Part shown: in pieces, positions 1 to 8,760 of the stretch | Layout: the number at the start of each line of letters is the position of its first letter | Numbering within the stretch: position 1 is the stretch's first letter | DNA from: an uncultured Paracoccaceae bacterium | GTDB taxonomy: Bacteria > Pseudomonadota > Alphaproteobacteria > Rhodobacterales > Rhodobacteraceae | NCBI GenBank assembly: GCA_947503965.1 | Contig: CANNFU010000001.1 | Span: 372,001 to 436,000, forward strand | DNA: 64,000 nt | Direction: 5' to 3' | Position numbers and translations under genes: made by a program | The notes under the pieces: model-generated | Seen by the model: only the letters and a program-made list of their open reading frames with translations | Databases searched by the model: none | Told to the model about the DNA's origin: nothing

Positions 1-573
1 GACAAAGACAAAGGCGATGCCCAATTGACGCTGAAGCAACTTAAGCTCGCCCTGCATCTGCTCGCGCAGCTTGAGGTCAAGCGCGCCAAGCGGTTCATCC
101 AACAGCAGCACTTTGGGTTGCATCACCAATGCCCGGGCCAAGGCCACGCGCTGGCGCTGTCCACCCGACAGGGCCGCGGGTTTTCGGTCGCCGAACCCAT
201 CCAAGGCAACAAGGGCCAGCGCGTCGTCCGCAGCCGCCCGGCGCGCAGATTTGGCGTCGCCACGCACCATGAGCCCGTAGGCGACGTTGTCCCTCACATT
301 CAGATGGGGAAACAGTGCATAGTCCTGAAAGACCGTATTGACGGGGCGGCGATAGGGCGGTGTGCGCGTGGCTTCGGCACCAAAGATCGAGATGGATCCG
401 TGGGTGGGTTGCTCGAACCCGGCGATGAGCCGCAAGCAGGTGGTCTTGCCAGACCCGGAGGGACCGAGCAGAGCAAAAAACTCGCCTGGTGCGATCTCTA
501 GGTCCACCCCATCCACCGCGCGGACATCCCCGAAATGGCGCGAGACGCCAGAGAAAGAAATTGCTGATGTCAT
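1..573 (-). CDS. Polyamine-type ABC transporter ATP-binding protein (PotA-like), partial
   Basis: Energises an inner-membrane importer, probably for spermidine/putrescine-like substrates. Reading the minus strand from the ATG at 573 gives a Walker A (GPSGSGKT, about residue 37), the Q-loop region [11 protein letters not shown], the signature LSGGQRQR and Walker B LLLLDEP. The gene runs off the window at base 1, so the C-terminal regulatory (TOBE) part is not visible. The binding-protein gene lies 55 bp upstream on the same strand, so the two are probably one operon. PotA family is clear; the substrate is inferred only from the neighbour. Confidence 0.9.
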   Translation of the reverse strand, partial: MTSAISFSGVSRHFGDVRAVDGVDLEIAPGEFFALLGPSGSGKTTCLRLIAGFEQPTHGSISIFGAEATRTPPYRRPVNTVFQDYALFPHLNVRDNVAYGLMVRGDAKSARRAAADDALALVALDGFGDRKPAALSGGQRQRVALARALVMQPKVLLLDEPLGALDLKLREQMQGELKLLQRQLGIAFVFV

Positions 574-628
574 ATTCTGCCTGAAAGATTGCGCAGCAGA
601 AGACCCGCCGCGCAAATTGTTAGGGGCG

Positions 629-1792
629 TTACCGTCCACCAATCACGCCGATATAGTCAGAGACCCAGCGATAATAGGGAACGCACTCACCCTGGCTTTC
701 GCAACTGGTCACCGGCGTGGTCCAGAACCGCACTTGTTCGAAATTGTCGAAACCGTTGGCCGTGCAGCCGTCGGCTGTCTGCATGCCGCGCCCATCTGTA
801 CAGGCAGCAGGCACAGCCGGGTTTGCACCGAACCAGACCGATAGGTCAGACATCAGGTTCGAGGACAGCGTATGCTCCATCCACATATAGGCACAATTCG
901 GGTTTTCGCTGTCGATATGCATCATTGTGGTGTCGGCCCAGCCGGTCACACCTTCTTTCGGGAAAACAGAGGCGATCGGTTCGCCTTCGCCCTGCAGCAG
1001 GTTCCGCTGGAACGGCCAGGAGCCAGAGGCCGCCATGCCTTCATTCTTGAAATCGTCAATCTGGATGAAGGCATCGTGCCAGTAGCGGCTGACCAGCGTG
1101 CGTTGCACGCGCAGCAAATCAAGTGCTGCGTCGTATTGATCCTGATTCAACTCATAGGGCGAGGTGATCCCCAACTCCGGCTTATGCGTCATCAGATAGA
1201 GCGCGGCATCGGCAATATGGATCGGCCCGTCATAGGCCTGTACCCTTCCTTGGTTGCTTTGCCCATCCGGCAAGGTCGTTTCTTCAAACACAACACTCCA
1301 TGAGGTGGGCGGGGTGTCACCGAAAATCTCGGTGTTATACATCAGGATGTTTGGGCCCCACATGTAAGGCGTGCCGTAGTGCGTGCCGTCGACGAAATGC
1401 CAGGGCGCTTCCTTGAGACGGTCATCGACCGTGTCCCAGCTAGGGATCAGCGAGGTATTGATCGGCTGCACCCGTTTGCCCGCAACCATGCGCAGGGAGG
1501 CGTCACCCGATGCTGTCACAAGGTCAAAGCCGCCCTCGTTCATCAGCGCCACCATCTCGTCAGAGGTGTTCGCGGTCTTGACGTTGACCATACACCCTGT
1601 GGCCTCTTCAAAGCCGGTCACCCAGTCAAACGTCTCAACCGTCTCTCCGCGCTCGATATAGCCCGGCCAAGCCACGATATTGAGCTGGCCTTCACCTGCG
1701 CCGAGCTCGGTCAGCATTTCGGCAGCCAAAGGCTGGACCATCACCGTTGCAGCGACGCACGCCGCGACCGTGGAATTCAAAGCAGCTTTCAC
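629..1792 (-). CDS. Polyamine-type ABC transporter periplasmic binding protein (PotD/PotF-like)
   Basis: Periplasmic solute receptor of 387 residues for the ABC system whose ATPase follows. It has an N-terminal Sec signal (hydrophobic about residues 5-24, ending LAA). The mature part carries family-typical stretches such as [12 protein letters not shown], a predicted ligand-cleft Asp-rich region, and the [15 protein letters not shown] segment shared by spermidine/putrescine-binding proteins. It has several cysteines in its C-terminal third, which may form disulfides. The LysR gene lies just upstream on the same strand. Specificity could be polyamines or a related cationic amine. Confidence 0.88.
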   Translation of the reverse strand: MKAALNSTVAACVAATVMVQPLAAEMLTELGAGEGQLNIVAWPGYIERGETVETFDWVTGFEEATGCMVNVKTANTSDEMVALMNEGGFDLVTASGDASLRMVAGKRVQPINTSLIPSWDTVDDRLKEAPWHFVDGTHYGTPYMWGPNILMYNTEIFGDTPPTSWSVVFEETTLPDGQSNQGRVQAYDGPIHIADAALYLMTHKPELGITSPYELNQDQYDAALDLLRVQRTLVSRYWHDAFIQIDDFKNEGMAASGSWPFQRNLLQGEGEPIASVFPKEGVTGWADTTMMHIDSENPNCAYMWMEHTLSSNLMSDLSVWFGANPAVPAACTDGRGMQTADGCTANGFDNFEQVRFWTTPVTSCESQGECVPYYRWVSDYIGVIGGR

Positions 1793-1899
1793 GATGCATT
1801 CTCCCCTATGTTGTCAGATCTTGTTCTCTTGCGACCATGTAGGCATCCCAAGATTCAGGCAAATTCAATTTTCTGGGTGGTATTATCGGTATTTCCGAA

Positions 1900-2808
1900 T
1901 TAACGGAGGCGTGGCGAGTGGAAACTTTGCGCCACAGACAGGAACATGCGCGTCGCGTCCGAGATCTTCGCCCCGCGCCGCCAAACCAGACCAACTTGGA
2001 TCACTGGCAATTGAGTAGAGACGTCCCGGCTGTCTATCCGGTCGCCTTCAAGCGACCAGGGTCGGTAGACCAGATCAGGTAGGAACGACACCCCTGCCCC
2101 ACTGGCCACCAGTGAGCGCACGGCCTCGACGGACCGGGTGCGAAACGCAACACGTGGCTTGACCGGAAAACTGGACATCAGCCGCGCAGCCTCGTCCTGC
2201 ATCTCGTCGACATCCAGCACAATCTGCGGTTCCGTCGCAAGATCCTCGAGCGATATGCTCTCCAGGGCTGAAAGCGGATGCCCCAGAGGGAGCCAAAGCC
2301 GGTAGGGCGAGACCGCCAAAAGCTCTGAATGCAAGGCCGCCGGGTTACGCAGCCGATCCACCAACATGACTGCGACGTCAAGCTCACCGCCAACCAACAG
2401 ATGTTCGAGATATTCCGGACTGTCCTCAAGGGCACTCACGTCAATCTCAGGCTGCGCCCGGCGGAACCGCGACAAAAGGTCGGACAAGACGTAGCCTGAC
2501 GTCAAAGACGTCACACCAATATTGAGCCGCCCGCTCACATTGCCATGCTCGCCCGCCAGACTCATCTCCGCATTGGATATCTCCGCCAAGATCGCCTTGG
2601 CATGGCGCATGAAAACATGCCCGTGGTGGGTCATTTCCACTCCACGGCGACGGCGTTCAAACAGTTTTAGTCCAAGATGCCCCTCGAGGTCTTTGACAGC
2701 CTCCGTCAGCGTACTTTGCGAAATGGACAACTCCGCGGCCGCACGGCTAAACGAGCCGTGCTCGGCCACGCCAACAAAGTACTTTGCCTGTTTGAGCGTA
2801 AAGGACAT
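1900..2808 (-). CDS. LysR-family transcriptional regulator
   Basis: DNA-binding regulator of 302 residues. Residues 1-60 form a typical LysR helix-turn-helix (FSRAAAELSISQSTLTEAVK), followed by a substrate-binding effector domain beginning around SGRLNIGVTSL. The start is placed at the ATG at 2808 (MSFTLKQ) because the family begins there; the frame is open a further 97 codons upstream but that part is not LysR-like. It sits immediately upstream of the polyamine-type ABC genes in the same orientation, so it may control aromatic or amine uptake. The effector is unknown. Confidence 0.9.
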   Translation of the reverse strand: MSFTLKQAKYFVGVAEHGSFSRAAAELSISQSTLTEAVKDLEGHLGLKLFERRRRGVEMTHHGHVFMRHAKAILAEISNAEMSLAGEHGNVSGRLNIGVTSLTSGYVLSDLLSRFRRAQPEIDVSALEDSPEYLEHLLVGGELDVAVMLVDRLRNPAALHSELLAVSPYRLWLPLGHPLSALESISLEDLATEPQIVLDVDEMQDEAARLMSSFPVKPRVAFRTRSVEAVRSLVASGAGVSFLPDLVYRPWSLEGDRIDSRDVSTQLPVIQVGLVWRRGAKISDATRMFLSVAQSFHSPRLR

Positions 2809-3206
2809 TGGTCTGGCCCATTTGATCGCTGCAACAGGTAAACAGACATTTGCTGCAAGGCAATGATCCGGCAAGATTGGGCTTGCGGACAAAGCCGCTC
2901 CTGCGGCATTGTCGCGTGTTGTTGGCGGACGACTACCTCGCTGAAGCTGCCTATCGCGAGAGGTGACCAGCCGACAGATGTCGTTGCCGATCAGTTGCGG
3001 GCAGATGCGATCGGCCCGCACGGCGGAGATCACTGTGCCGCACAGGCAGGGATGCAAATTGGGAAAGGTAGCAACGCGGTGCACAGCACCCACATTCACG
3101 CCCGCCTACCAGGCGTTCATTGTTAGGCAAGGTAAGGAAAGCACGCCGTTTGCTGAGATCTTTTGCGAGGCCGGCATTCGCCTGAATGATCAAGCTATGG
3201 ATCGGT
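2809..3206. other. Intergenic region without a supportable gene
   Basis: About 400 bp between the LysR gene and the winged-helix/TPR regulator gene. Short open frames exist on both strands, but none has a recognisable domain, ribosome binding site or conserved look. The LysR promoter must lie here. Confidence 0.5.
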
Positions 3207-4820
3207 TCACGAGAATATCCCCTCAAGATCCTGATGCACAAGGCCGCGCTTTCTGAGCGTGTCCACTGGATAAGCCGGATCATTCAAGAACCGGTCCAGG
3301 GAAAACCCCGATTCCTTCTTGTTGAGTAAGTCGAATTGAATCTTGGCATCCTCGATCCGGTTTTCGTTCAAATAGAGGCCAAGGAGTTGCCGACGCGGCG
3401 CGATGAATTCTGTGCAGCGTACCGAAGCCCGTTCTGCAGAAATCAGTGCTTCGGGGTTTTTTCCTGCCGCGATGCAAACCAGCGCATGATACAAATCCCA
3501 CAGGTGCCGCGACTCGTCTTCGGGCAAGAGATTTTGGCAGGATTTAGAGAGAAGATACGCGCTTTGTATGTCTCCTGCATTACTATGAACAAGTGCCATC
3601 GCCTGGCGGGCAAACAGGTTCATTGGATTGAGCTTCATTGCACGCTCCGCAAGGGCAGCGCATCCGGCGGAGTCTATCTGGCCCATATTTCGCGCAATCG
3701 CCACCAGCGCGATCGAAAGCGCATTGTCGCCCGACAGCTCCAAAGCCTGCGCTGATAAATCCTTGAGATCTTCGGTCTTCCCTTCGCGGTCATCACAGAA
3801 TGAGTCAACCAGCTGCGCCATTCTGATGAACGCCTGCCAAGCGACGAACACGCCGTGCTCGTGAGCCTGTCGTGCCTGTGACATGAAGCCATAAGCTTCT
3901 TCCATACTTTCCGGATCGAACCTTAATAGACGTTGCTTGCCAAAATGCGCAAATCCGGCCGCAACGCTTTCAGGGCGGTCAACGCCGATAAAGGCAGGCA
4001 GGTTAGCGGAAACTTTGGACGCTGCCGCATGAATGAGACCCGCAAAAAGCTCTTGATCCAGTGCCTCAAGCGGGGCGCCACGGAATTTGCGATAGCCTGA
4101 GTACAGAATACGGCCTGATGCAATATGGCCAACAGTCACGTGGACGACGCAGACACCGCCATCCTGCGCCATATCGCACGACACCTCCAGGTCTGCGGAG
4201 CTGTCATTTGGTGCCAACTGATTTGATTGGAGCCAAGACCCAAACCAATCTTCAAAGTTTGTCGCGATGTAGTCTGCAATGAGCTGTGCAGCCATACCTT
4301 CGGCCCGTGTGTCGATCCGTCCGACGCGACTTCGAACCAGAATTCCTGCGGCAGGCTTAACCAGATGTGGCAATGGTTCGACACTATCCTGCTGAGGCGC
4401 GATTTTGTGATCGTACTGCGCCCGCATATCACGCAGCCATTCGTCGAACTGAGGGTCCGGCACGTCGAGCCCCTCAAGAAACTGGCGGTTTGCTGTGCGG
4501 CCAGAGGACTTCGGATCAAGGTCCGTTGTAACCATTGTACTGTCCAGCCAGACCTCGCTTCGGTTTGCGATGAGGATTTCCGAATGCCGCCCGAGATCTT
4601 TGCGTAACACGCGCAATGCTTCGCGGAAACTTCCGCTGGCCTGTTTTGAGCCTCGGGTACTCCACAAATGATCTTCAAGCCATCGCCGCGAACGGCGAAG
4701 GTCTTCGGAAGAGGCAATCAACGCGAGCAACGCCCTATGCCGCGAACTCGACGGAGTTAAATCTTCGTCGTCTGGTGCAAGCAGGCGGAAATTGCCGAAG
4801 AATTGGACATTGTAGGACAT
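3207..4820 (-). CDS. SARP/CadC-like transcriptional regulator: OmpR-type winged helix plus TPR-like region
   Basis: Regulator of 537 residues. Residues about 5-95 match the BTAD/SARP-type winged helix: a phage-like FFGNFRLL start, HRALLALIASS, the W-LxxxLWS motif, then REALRVLRKDLG. The middle (about 160-270) resembles the TolB/adenylate-cyclase-associated domain found after such helices. The C-terminal half is alpha-helical and TPR-like (ALAERAMKLNPMNLFARQAMALVHSNAGD). The ATG at 4820 is preferred over one nine codons upstream because GGGAG precedes it at good spacing. It is divergent from the PAP2-type gene, and 11-bp-pitch GTCA repeats lie between them. Control of the protease cassette is inferred from position. 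Confidence 0.75.
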   Translation of the reverse strand: MSYNVQFFGNFRLLAPDDEDLTPSSSRHRALLALIASSEDLRRSRRWLEDHLWSTRGSKQASGSFREALRVLRKDLGRHSEILIANRSEVWLDSTMVTTDLDPKSSGRTANRQFLEGLDVPDPQFDEWLRDMRAQYDHKIAPQQDSVEPLPHLVKPAAGILVRSRVGRIDTRAEGMAAQLIADYIATNFEDWFGSWLQSNQLAPNDSSADLEVSCDMAQDGGVCVVHVTVGHIASGRILYSGYRKFRGAPLEALDQELFAGLIHAAASKVSANLPAFIGVDRPESVAAGFAHFGKQRLLRFDPESMEEAYGFMSQARQAHEHGVFVAWQAFIRMAQLVDSFCDDREGKTEDLKDLSAQALELSGDNALSIALVAIARNMGQIDSAGCAALAERAMKLNPMNLFARQAMALVHSNAGDIQSAYLLSKSCQNLLPEDESRHLWDLYHALVCIAAGKNPEALISAERASVRCTEFIAPRRQLLGLYLNENRIEDAKIQFDLLNKKESGFSLDRFLNDPAYPVDTLRKRGLVHQDLEGIFS

Positions 4821-4884
4821 GTAGCGCTCCCATGCCAACGATCTCAAATATAATAAACTAAAATGGGGCTTAATGCTACCAGCC

Positions 4885-4906
4885 CGTCATTCTACCGTCA
4901 AATCCG
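4885..4906. promoter_or_regulatory. 11-bp-pitch direct repeat (GTCAT...GTCAA), putative OmpR/SARP/PhoB-type operator
   Basis: Two consecutive 11-bp units, CGTCATTCTAC and CGTCAAATCCG, lie between the divergent regulator (start 4820) and PAP2-type gene (start 4986). The pitch and the GTCA core are those of OmpR-fold regulators, which bind direct repeats one helical turn apart: SARP heptamers, or the PhoB box with its TGTCAT core. The same arrangement recurs upstream of both subtilases. Confidence 0.5.
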
Positions 4907-4985
4907 ACAGGCGTTTCAGAACTGAATTGACTGACTTCTTTGCAATACGCCAAGATATTCGAACACTGAATTGGGGGATTGAATT

Positions 4986-6095
4986 ATGGTGACTTTGGCA
5001 GGTCGTGCAGGACGCGCGGGGAGAGCTGGGCGCGCAGGACGCGCTGGAAGGGCCGGACGCGCGGGGCGCGCAGGCGAAGACCTTTTTGAAGATTATGGTG
5101 GGAGTTCCGCCGATGCCCTGTTGACCACGCGCGAAGGCGAAATGCCGGTCTGGAACGGAGAGGCAGATCCAGCGCTCAAGCCCAAAGTTGAAACCGACTT
5201 GTTTGTTCAACTTGACAAGCTAGCAAAGATACCGCGCGAAGTCGTGATAGATACACGCGTTTTTCCATTGTTTGAGGCCGTTGGGGAAAATGTAGAGTCC
5301 AAGCTTCTGCAGGATGCGCCGCATCGCCTGGTAGAACTGTCGCCACCACCGCCGGAAGACGATTTTTGGCGGAAAGCAGAATTGCGCCACGTTCGTGATG
5401 CGGCGGATTTACGCAATGATCGTTTGAACGAGATCGGCTTTCAGATCGACGACATAACAACGTTCTTTGCTGCAGCGCTGCGCCTTGATGTTGAGCGCTC
5501 AGAGTGGACGCTGGAATGGCTAGAAGCTGTTGTTCGTTTGTGCGGCTACATCGAGTTCCCGCTGAAGTTTGTTCATAACATTCCCCGCCCGGGGGATTAT
5601 TCGTCACGGGTTTACGCCATTGAGCAGACACCATTGCACGGCAGCTGGCCCAGTGGCCATGCAACCGAAGCGTTCGCCATTGCAACAGTTCTTACGGGTA
5701 TGATCTTTGCGCGAACGCACGCCACCAATGAAGAGTTTCGAGCCCGGGACGAGATTGCCGACCCCAATTCGGTTGCAAATCTGCTGTTTCGAATTGCGAC
5801 GCGTATTGCCGACAACCGAACTATTGGCGGTTTGCATTTCCCGACAGACAGTTACGCCGGTGCGCTGTGCGGGATCGCGATCGGTGAGGCTCTGGTTAAC
5901 CACCTGAGGGAGGCGTCACAAACGACAGTTTTCAACTACCAACCCGTCGAGGCATCTTCGATCGATTTCTCTCTCAGCAACCTTGCGGCTGAGTTGTCCA
6001 GTGCGGCGCTGGCGGACCTTGATGGCAGCGCCCCTGATCCATTGCTTATTGCAATCTGGGAGCAGGCCTTGGACGAACTGCCCGAGGGGATTTGA
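4986..6095 (+). CDS. PAP2/vanadium-haloperoxidase-fold enzyme with N-terminal Gly-Arg-Ala repeats
   Basis: Protein of 369 residues with the complete three-part active-site signature of the PAP2/haloperoxidase superfamily: K194-x6-R201-P202, PSGH at 222-225, and R278-x5-H284-x3-D288. This predicts a phosphate- or vanadate-binding site, so it is either a phosphatase or a vanadium-type haloperoxidase. It lacks the bundle of membrane helices of lipid phosphatases and no signal peptide is seen, so it appears soluble, like bacterial haloperoxidase-like proteins. Residues 6-29 are eight exact GRA tripeptides, a basic low-complexity head unlike the rest. The ATG at 4986 is the only good start. It converges with the downstream subtilase gene. 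Fold confident; substrate unknown. Confidence 0.8.
   Translation: MVTLAGRAGRAGRAGRAGRAGRAGRAGRAGEDLFEDYGGSSADALLTTREGEMPVWNGEADPALKPKVETDLFVQLDKLAKIPREVVIDTRVFPLFEAVGENVESKLLQDAPHRLVELSPPPPEDDFWRKAELRHVRDAADLRNDRLNEIGFQIDDITTFFAAALRLDVERSEWTLEWLEAVVRLCGYIEFPLKFVHNIPRPGDYSSRVYAIEQTPLHGSWPSGHATEAFAIATVLTGMIFARTHATNEEFRARDEIADPNSVANLLFRIATRIADNRTIGGLHFPTDSYAGALCGIAIGEALVNHLREASQTTVFNYQPVEASSIDFSLSNLAAELSSAALADLDGSAPDPLLIAIWEQALDELPEGI
5001..5072 (+). repeat. Eight 9-bp tandem units encoding Gly-Arg-Ala
   Basis: Nine-base period (GGN, CGN or AGR, GCN) repeated eight times inside the PAP2-type gene. The units differ at third positions and in arginine codon (CGT, CGC, AGA, AGG) while the peptide stays exact, which points to selection on the peptide and not only recent slippage. 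Confidence 0.85.
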
Positions 6096-6179
6096 ACGGA
6101 TTTCTGGCGTCGGTGGCTTTGCAACCGTCGTGAGTTCTAGCCGGTTTGGTACTGGACCGTCTATCGTCTGCACGAATAG

Positions 6180-8216
6180 TCAGGGTCTGCGCCGGATGGC
6201 TCTGTTGTCAAGGATGACAGCCGAACCGACCCGCGATCTATCCGACCCAAAGACGACGCCGACACCTGCTGTTGCCATCCCAAGTGCCGTCTCCAACGCT
6301 TGCCGTGTCGCAGTTGCAGATGCAGTGCTTGTCCCGCTGAGACGTGCAGTTCCGTTTGAAAACGTGCCAGCCGCCCTGATCCCCAGCCGCGATGTTTCCA
6401 TTTCGGTGGCCGCACCGCATGTGGGCATGCCGCCAGACCAGTCAGCCCCCATCGCGGTGTAGCTCGCTGGATTGATCTGCGGGCTTTTGATCGGGTCCTG
6501 GTGCGGACGGACGCGTGCACCGCCGACAGAAGTGACATTTGCATTCTTCACTTCCGTATAGGCCGAGTTTGAACCGCGATGAACCACCGGGCCATCGACG
6601 CCCAGACCGGCGTGCTGCCTTTGGCCGATGTCGAACTCGCGCGTGTTCGGCCCTTCAAAATAGGCCTGCCGGGCGCCGGGTAGAACGCCGGCTGGTCGGT
6701 CATCGCGCTGCATCTGTAACAACAATTCCACTGAATGCTGTGGTGAAGAGATAATCAGCGTCCAGCGTCCTGGAGGACATAGCAGGGTACTGGGAAAAGC
6801 CGTTTCCGGGTTTGCGCGGGACGGCGCAAGGGCCACGACAAGATGTGCCTTTCGCCCGTTTGCATTTTTTGGAACGAAGCTGACATGCCCGCGAACGGCG
6901 CCATCTGTCACGATGTCGCTATCGATGAATCCAGCACCACCTGCACCAACAGTGACCGCGCTGCCATTTGGGGCTACGAATTTCAGCTTCAAAGTGTTCA
7001 GGTCGACATCCTCGCAGCCTTTATTGTAAATTTCAAAGTAGCCTGCCGTCAGATCGTCAGGCTGGATCTGCCATTCAATTGACTTGTCCAAACCCCGCGC
7101 TGGTGCCAGTTCTGCTGCAAGCTGGTCCTGGTAGGAATTGCCATAAGGCAGAAAAACTTCCAGTTTCACACCAAAGAAGGCGGCCGCGTTGATCGTATCC
7201 CTGATCATGATCTCGACGTCAGACGTGCCGTCCTTGGGTCCGGCGGTGATCCCAAGGCTGATATTGACAAGCAAACGTTCGACTCCGCTCAAAAATGCAG
7301 TTGCCCATAGAAAGAAGAGGCCACGCTGCAAATCCGGTGCGATCCCGGCACCGGATGTATCATCATAGGATGTCGGACGGATTTGAACGCCAAAAAGTTC
7401 GATATCGCGAACGGGGTCAGAGCTGTCAAATGGATCGGCACCGGCGGCAAGGTCAAGCATATGCGTACCATGTGTCTGTAGATCGCGCATGCGATGACTG
7501 ATCCCCGGCCAATAGACCGCCTTTGCCAGACGCGTGTAGATTTCTGCCTCGGTTTCGGTCTGCAAAGCTGCTGCAAGTGCTGCGATGGAGGGGGTCGGCG
7601 TTGGCAAGATTGGATCAGACATGATCCAATGCGCAGCAAATCTTGATGTTGTACCGCGCATGAACCGACTGTTCAGAAAGCCGATGCCGTCGTCAATGAT
7701 CCCCACGGCGGTTTTACCCGCGGTGCCAGCGGTCGTGCTCACGCCGATAAAGGGGGCTCTCTCGCGGAAAATCATCCCGCTTGTGGTGTTATCCTCTGCG
7801 ATGAGCGGCAGCTCGAACCGGCTGACCGGCGGGGAGCGATAGATGACCTTAACGTCATCGGGCAAATCGCGCCCAATGCGCACATAGATCACAAGATCAA
7901 GAAAGTCCGGCCTGGCGATCCCGGCAAAGAAGAACTGCCAAGGCTCCACGACCACATCAGGCGGATCATCGCGTGAAAACGGCTTTCCAATCGTATATTT
8001 ATCTTGGAATACGTCTATAAGTCGTCCCCTGATCCTCACGCTCAGCGGTGTCCAAAGGGGTGGGTCTTGGGACAGGTCCTTTTCGTCCGGGGGTACTTTG
8101 TTCAGTAGTTTCAAACGATGCGGGTCTGCTTGAATGAGCCGAAGCGCCCAGTCCACATAAGGGGTTCCCGTCGGATTGTCCGGAAGTCCGTCCTCGGCGC
8201 CCTTTTTCTCAACCAT
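6180..8216 (-). CDS. Divergent S8 (subtilisin-family) peptidase with inserted domain
   Basis: Protein of 678 residues with a recognisable but atypical subtilase catalytic set: Asp175 (GIIDDGIG), His249 (HGTHMLD), oxyanion Asn360 (PYGNS) and Ser630 (SGTSTAS, in place of GTSMA). About 270 residues separate the Asn and Ser, far more than in subtilisin, and include beta-rich sequence around 375-460 that looks like an inserted domain. There is no signal peptide and no I9 propeptide; the first 150 residues are of unknown fold. ATG 8216 is preferred (GGGGGG nine bases upstream) over a GTG at 8237. It lies downstream of the I9-like gene and the second subtilase and converges with the PAP2-type gene. 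Confidence 0.75.
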   Translation of the reverse strand: MVEKKGAEDGLPDNPTGTPYVDWALRLIQADPHRLKLLNKVPPDEKDLSQDPPLWTPLSVRIRGRLIDVFQDKYTIGKPFSRDDPPDVVVEPWQFFFAGIARPDFLDLVIYVRIGRDLPDDVKVIYRSPPVSRFELPLIAEDNTTSGMIFRERAPFIGVSTTAGTAGKTAVGIIDDGIGFLNSRFMRGTTSRFAAHWIMSDPILPTPTPSIAALAAALQTETEAEIYTRLAKAVYWPGISHRMRDLQTHGTHMLDLAAGADPFDSSDPVRDIELFGVQIRPTSYDDTSGAGIAPDLQRGLFFLWATAFLSGVERLLVNISLGITAGPKDGTSDVEIMIRDTINAAAFFGVKLEVFLPYGNSYQDQLAAELAPARGLDKSIEWQIQPDDLTAGYFEIYNKGCEDVDLNTLKLKFVAPNGSAVTVGAGGAGFIDSDIVTDGAVRGHVSFVPKNANGRKAHLVVALAPSRANPETAFPSTLLCPPGRWTLIISSPQHSVELLLQMQRDDRPAGVLPGARQAYFEGPNTREFDIGQRQHAGLGVDGPVVHRGSNSAYTEVKNANVTSVGGARVRPHQDPIKSPQINPASYTAMGADWSGGMPTCGAATEMETSRLGIRAAGTFSNGTARLSGTSTASATATRQALETALGMATAGVGVVFGSDRSRVGSAVILDNRAIRRRP

Positions 8217-8291
8217 CCGATCAATCCCCCCTGTCACATCCTAGATCAAAGATACTACGGGGTCCGGTGAAAGCTGAGGGCTAATATCTGT

Positions 8292-8310
8292 TTTGACGCA
8301 TTTCTGACGG
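8292..8310. promoter_or_regulatory. 11-bp-pitch GTCA direct repeat upstream of the divergent subtilase
   Basis: On the minus strand the sequence reads GTCAGAAATGC then GTCAA, two GTCA cores exactly 11 bp apart, about 77 bp upstream of the start at 8216. The spacing to the gene and the GTCA-N7-GTCAA order match the site about 80 bp before the PAP2-type gene. Confidence 0.45.
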
Positions 8311-8357
8311 CGGCTCCAACCAGACCTGTGTCTCGTTGGCATGCTCTGGGGCCGCTT

Positions 8358-8618
8358 TCAGTTGATGCGAGCCTCTGCATCGAGTTCGATTTTTTCCACA
8401 GTGTCCAGAGCTTCAATCTCCGAAATGACTTCTGCGGTTACACTGGCGGAAATCATATTCAACTCATCAATGATGTTGAACTGTGCGACATCAAGCGCCT
8501 TGAGCTTGTCGACCACGGCATCGCAGTTTTCCTGGCAAATGATCAGAACCGGATACGAATGCTCCAGCCCCTCCGCCTCGGCAATTGCGTCAACGAGGTT
8601 TTTGTCGATCTTTTCCAT
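8358..8618 (-). CDS. Small protein resembling a stand-alone I9-type subtilase propeptide/inhibitor
   Basis: Using the ATG at 8618 the protein has 86 residues. The pattern YPVLIICQ...LKALDVAQFNIIDEL...ISASVTAEVISEIEAL...VEKIELDAE follows the beta-alpha-beta-beta-alpha-beta order of I9 propeptides, including the closing V-x-x-(I/V)-E-x-D strand. This is a pattern match by eye. The GGGAGAG eight bases before 8618 favours this start. An alternative ATG at 8684 would add 22 residues that look like a signal peptide (LTCLLAAFLIL...ASA), but its upstream signal is weaker. It sits between two subtilase genes, so a cis-encoded inhibitor or folding chaperone is a natural guess. The start decides whether it is cytoplasmic or secreted. 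Confidence 0.55.
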   Translation of the reverse strand: MEKIDKNLVDAIAEAEGLEHSYPVLIICQENCDAVVDKLKALDVAQFNIIDELNMISASVTAEVISEIEALDTVEKIELDAEARIN

Positions 8619-8723
8619 GGCTGAAGCTCTCCCGGTATCAGATAAGATAAGAAACGCTGCGAGCAGGCAGGTCAGATATGGCATGGTTCCGTCTTTTGAA
8701 AGATGGGTTCATGACTGGATATA

Positions 8724-8751
8724 GGAGGTGGCAGAGCATTCTGCCACCTCC
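8724..8751. terminator. Strong hairpin between subtilase and I9-like gene
   Basis: Perfect 11-bp stem, GGAGGTGGCAG and CTGCCACCTCC, with a six-base loop, ten bases past the stop of the upstream subtilase. There is no clear T-run on the minus-strand exit, so it may be a partial terminator or an mRNA 3' protector. Confidence 0.55.
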
Positions 8752-8760
8752 ACTTCGCGT

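Noticed and set aside
2809..3099. 97-codon N-terminal extension of the LysR frame
   Set aside because: No LysR similarity, and the family helix begins at the ATG at 2808.
5001..5072. Possible CRISPR or intergenic repeat
   Set aside because: The nine-base repeats are inside a coding frame, have no spacers and encode exact GRA tripeptides.
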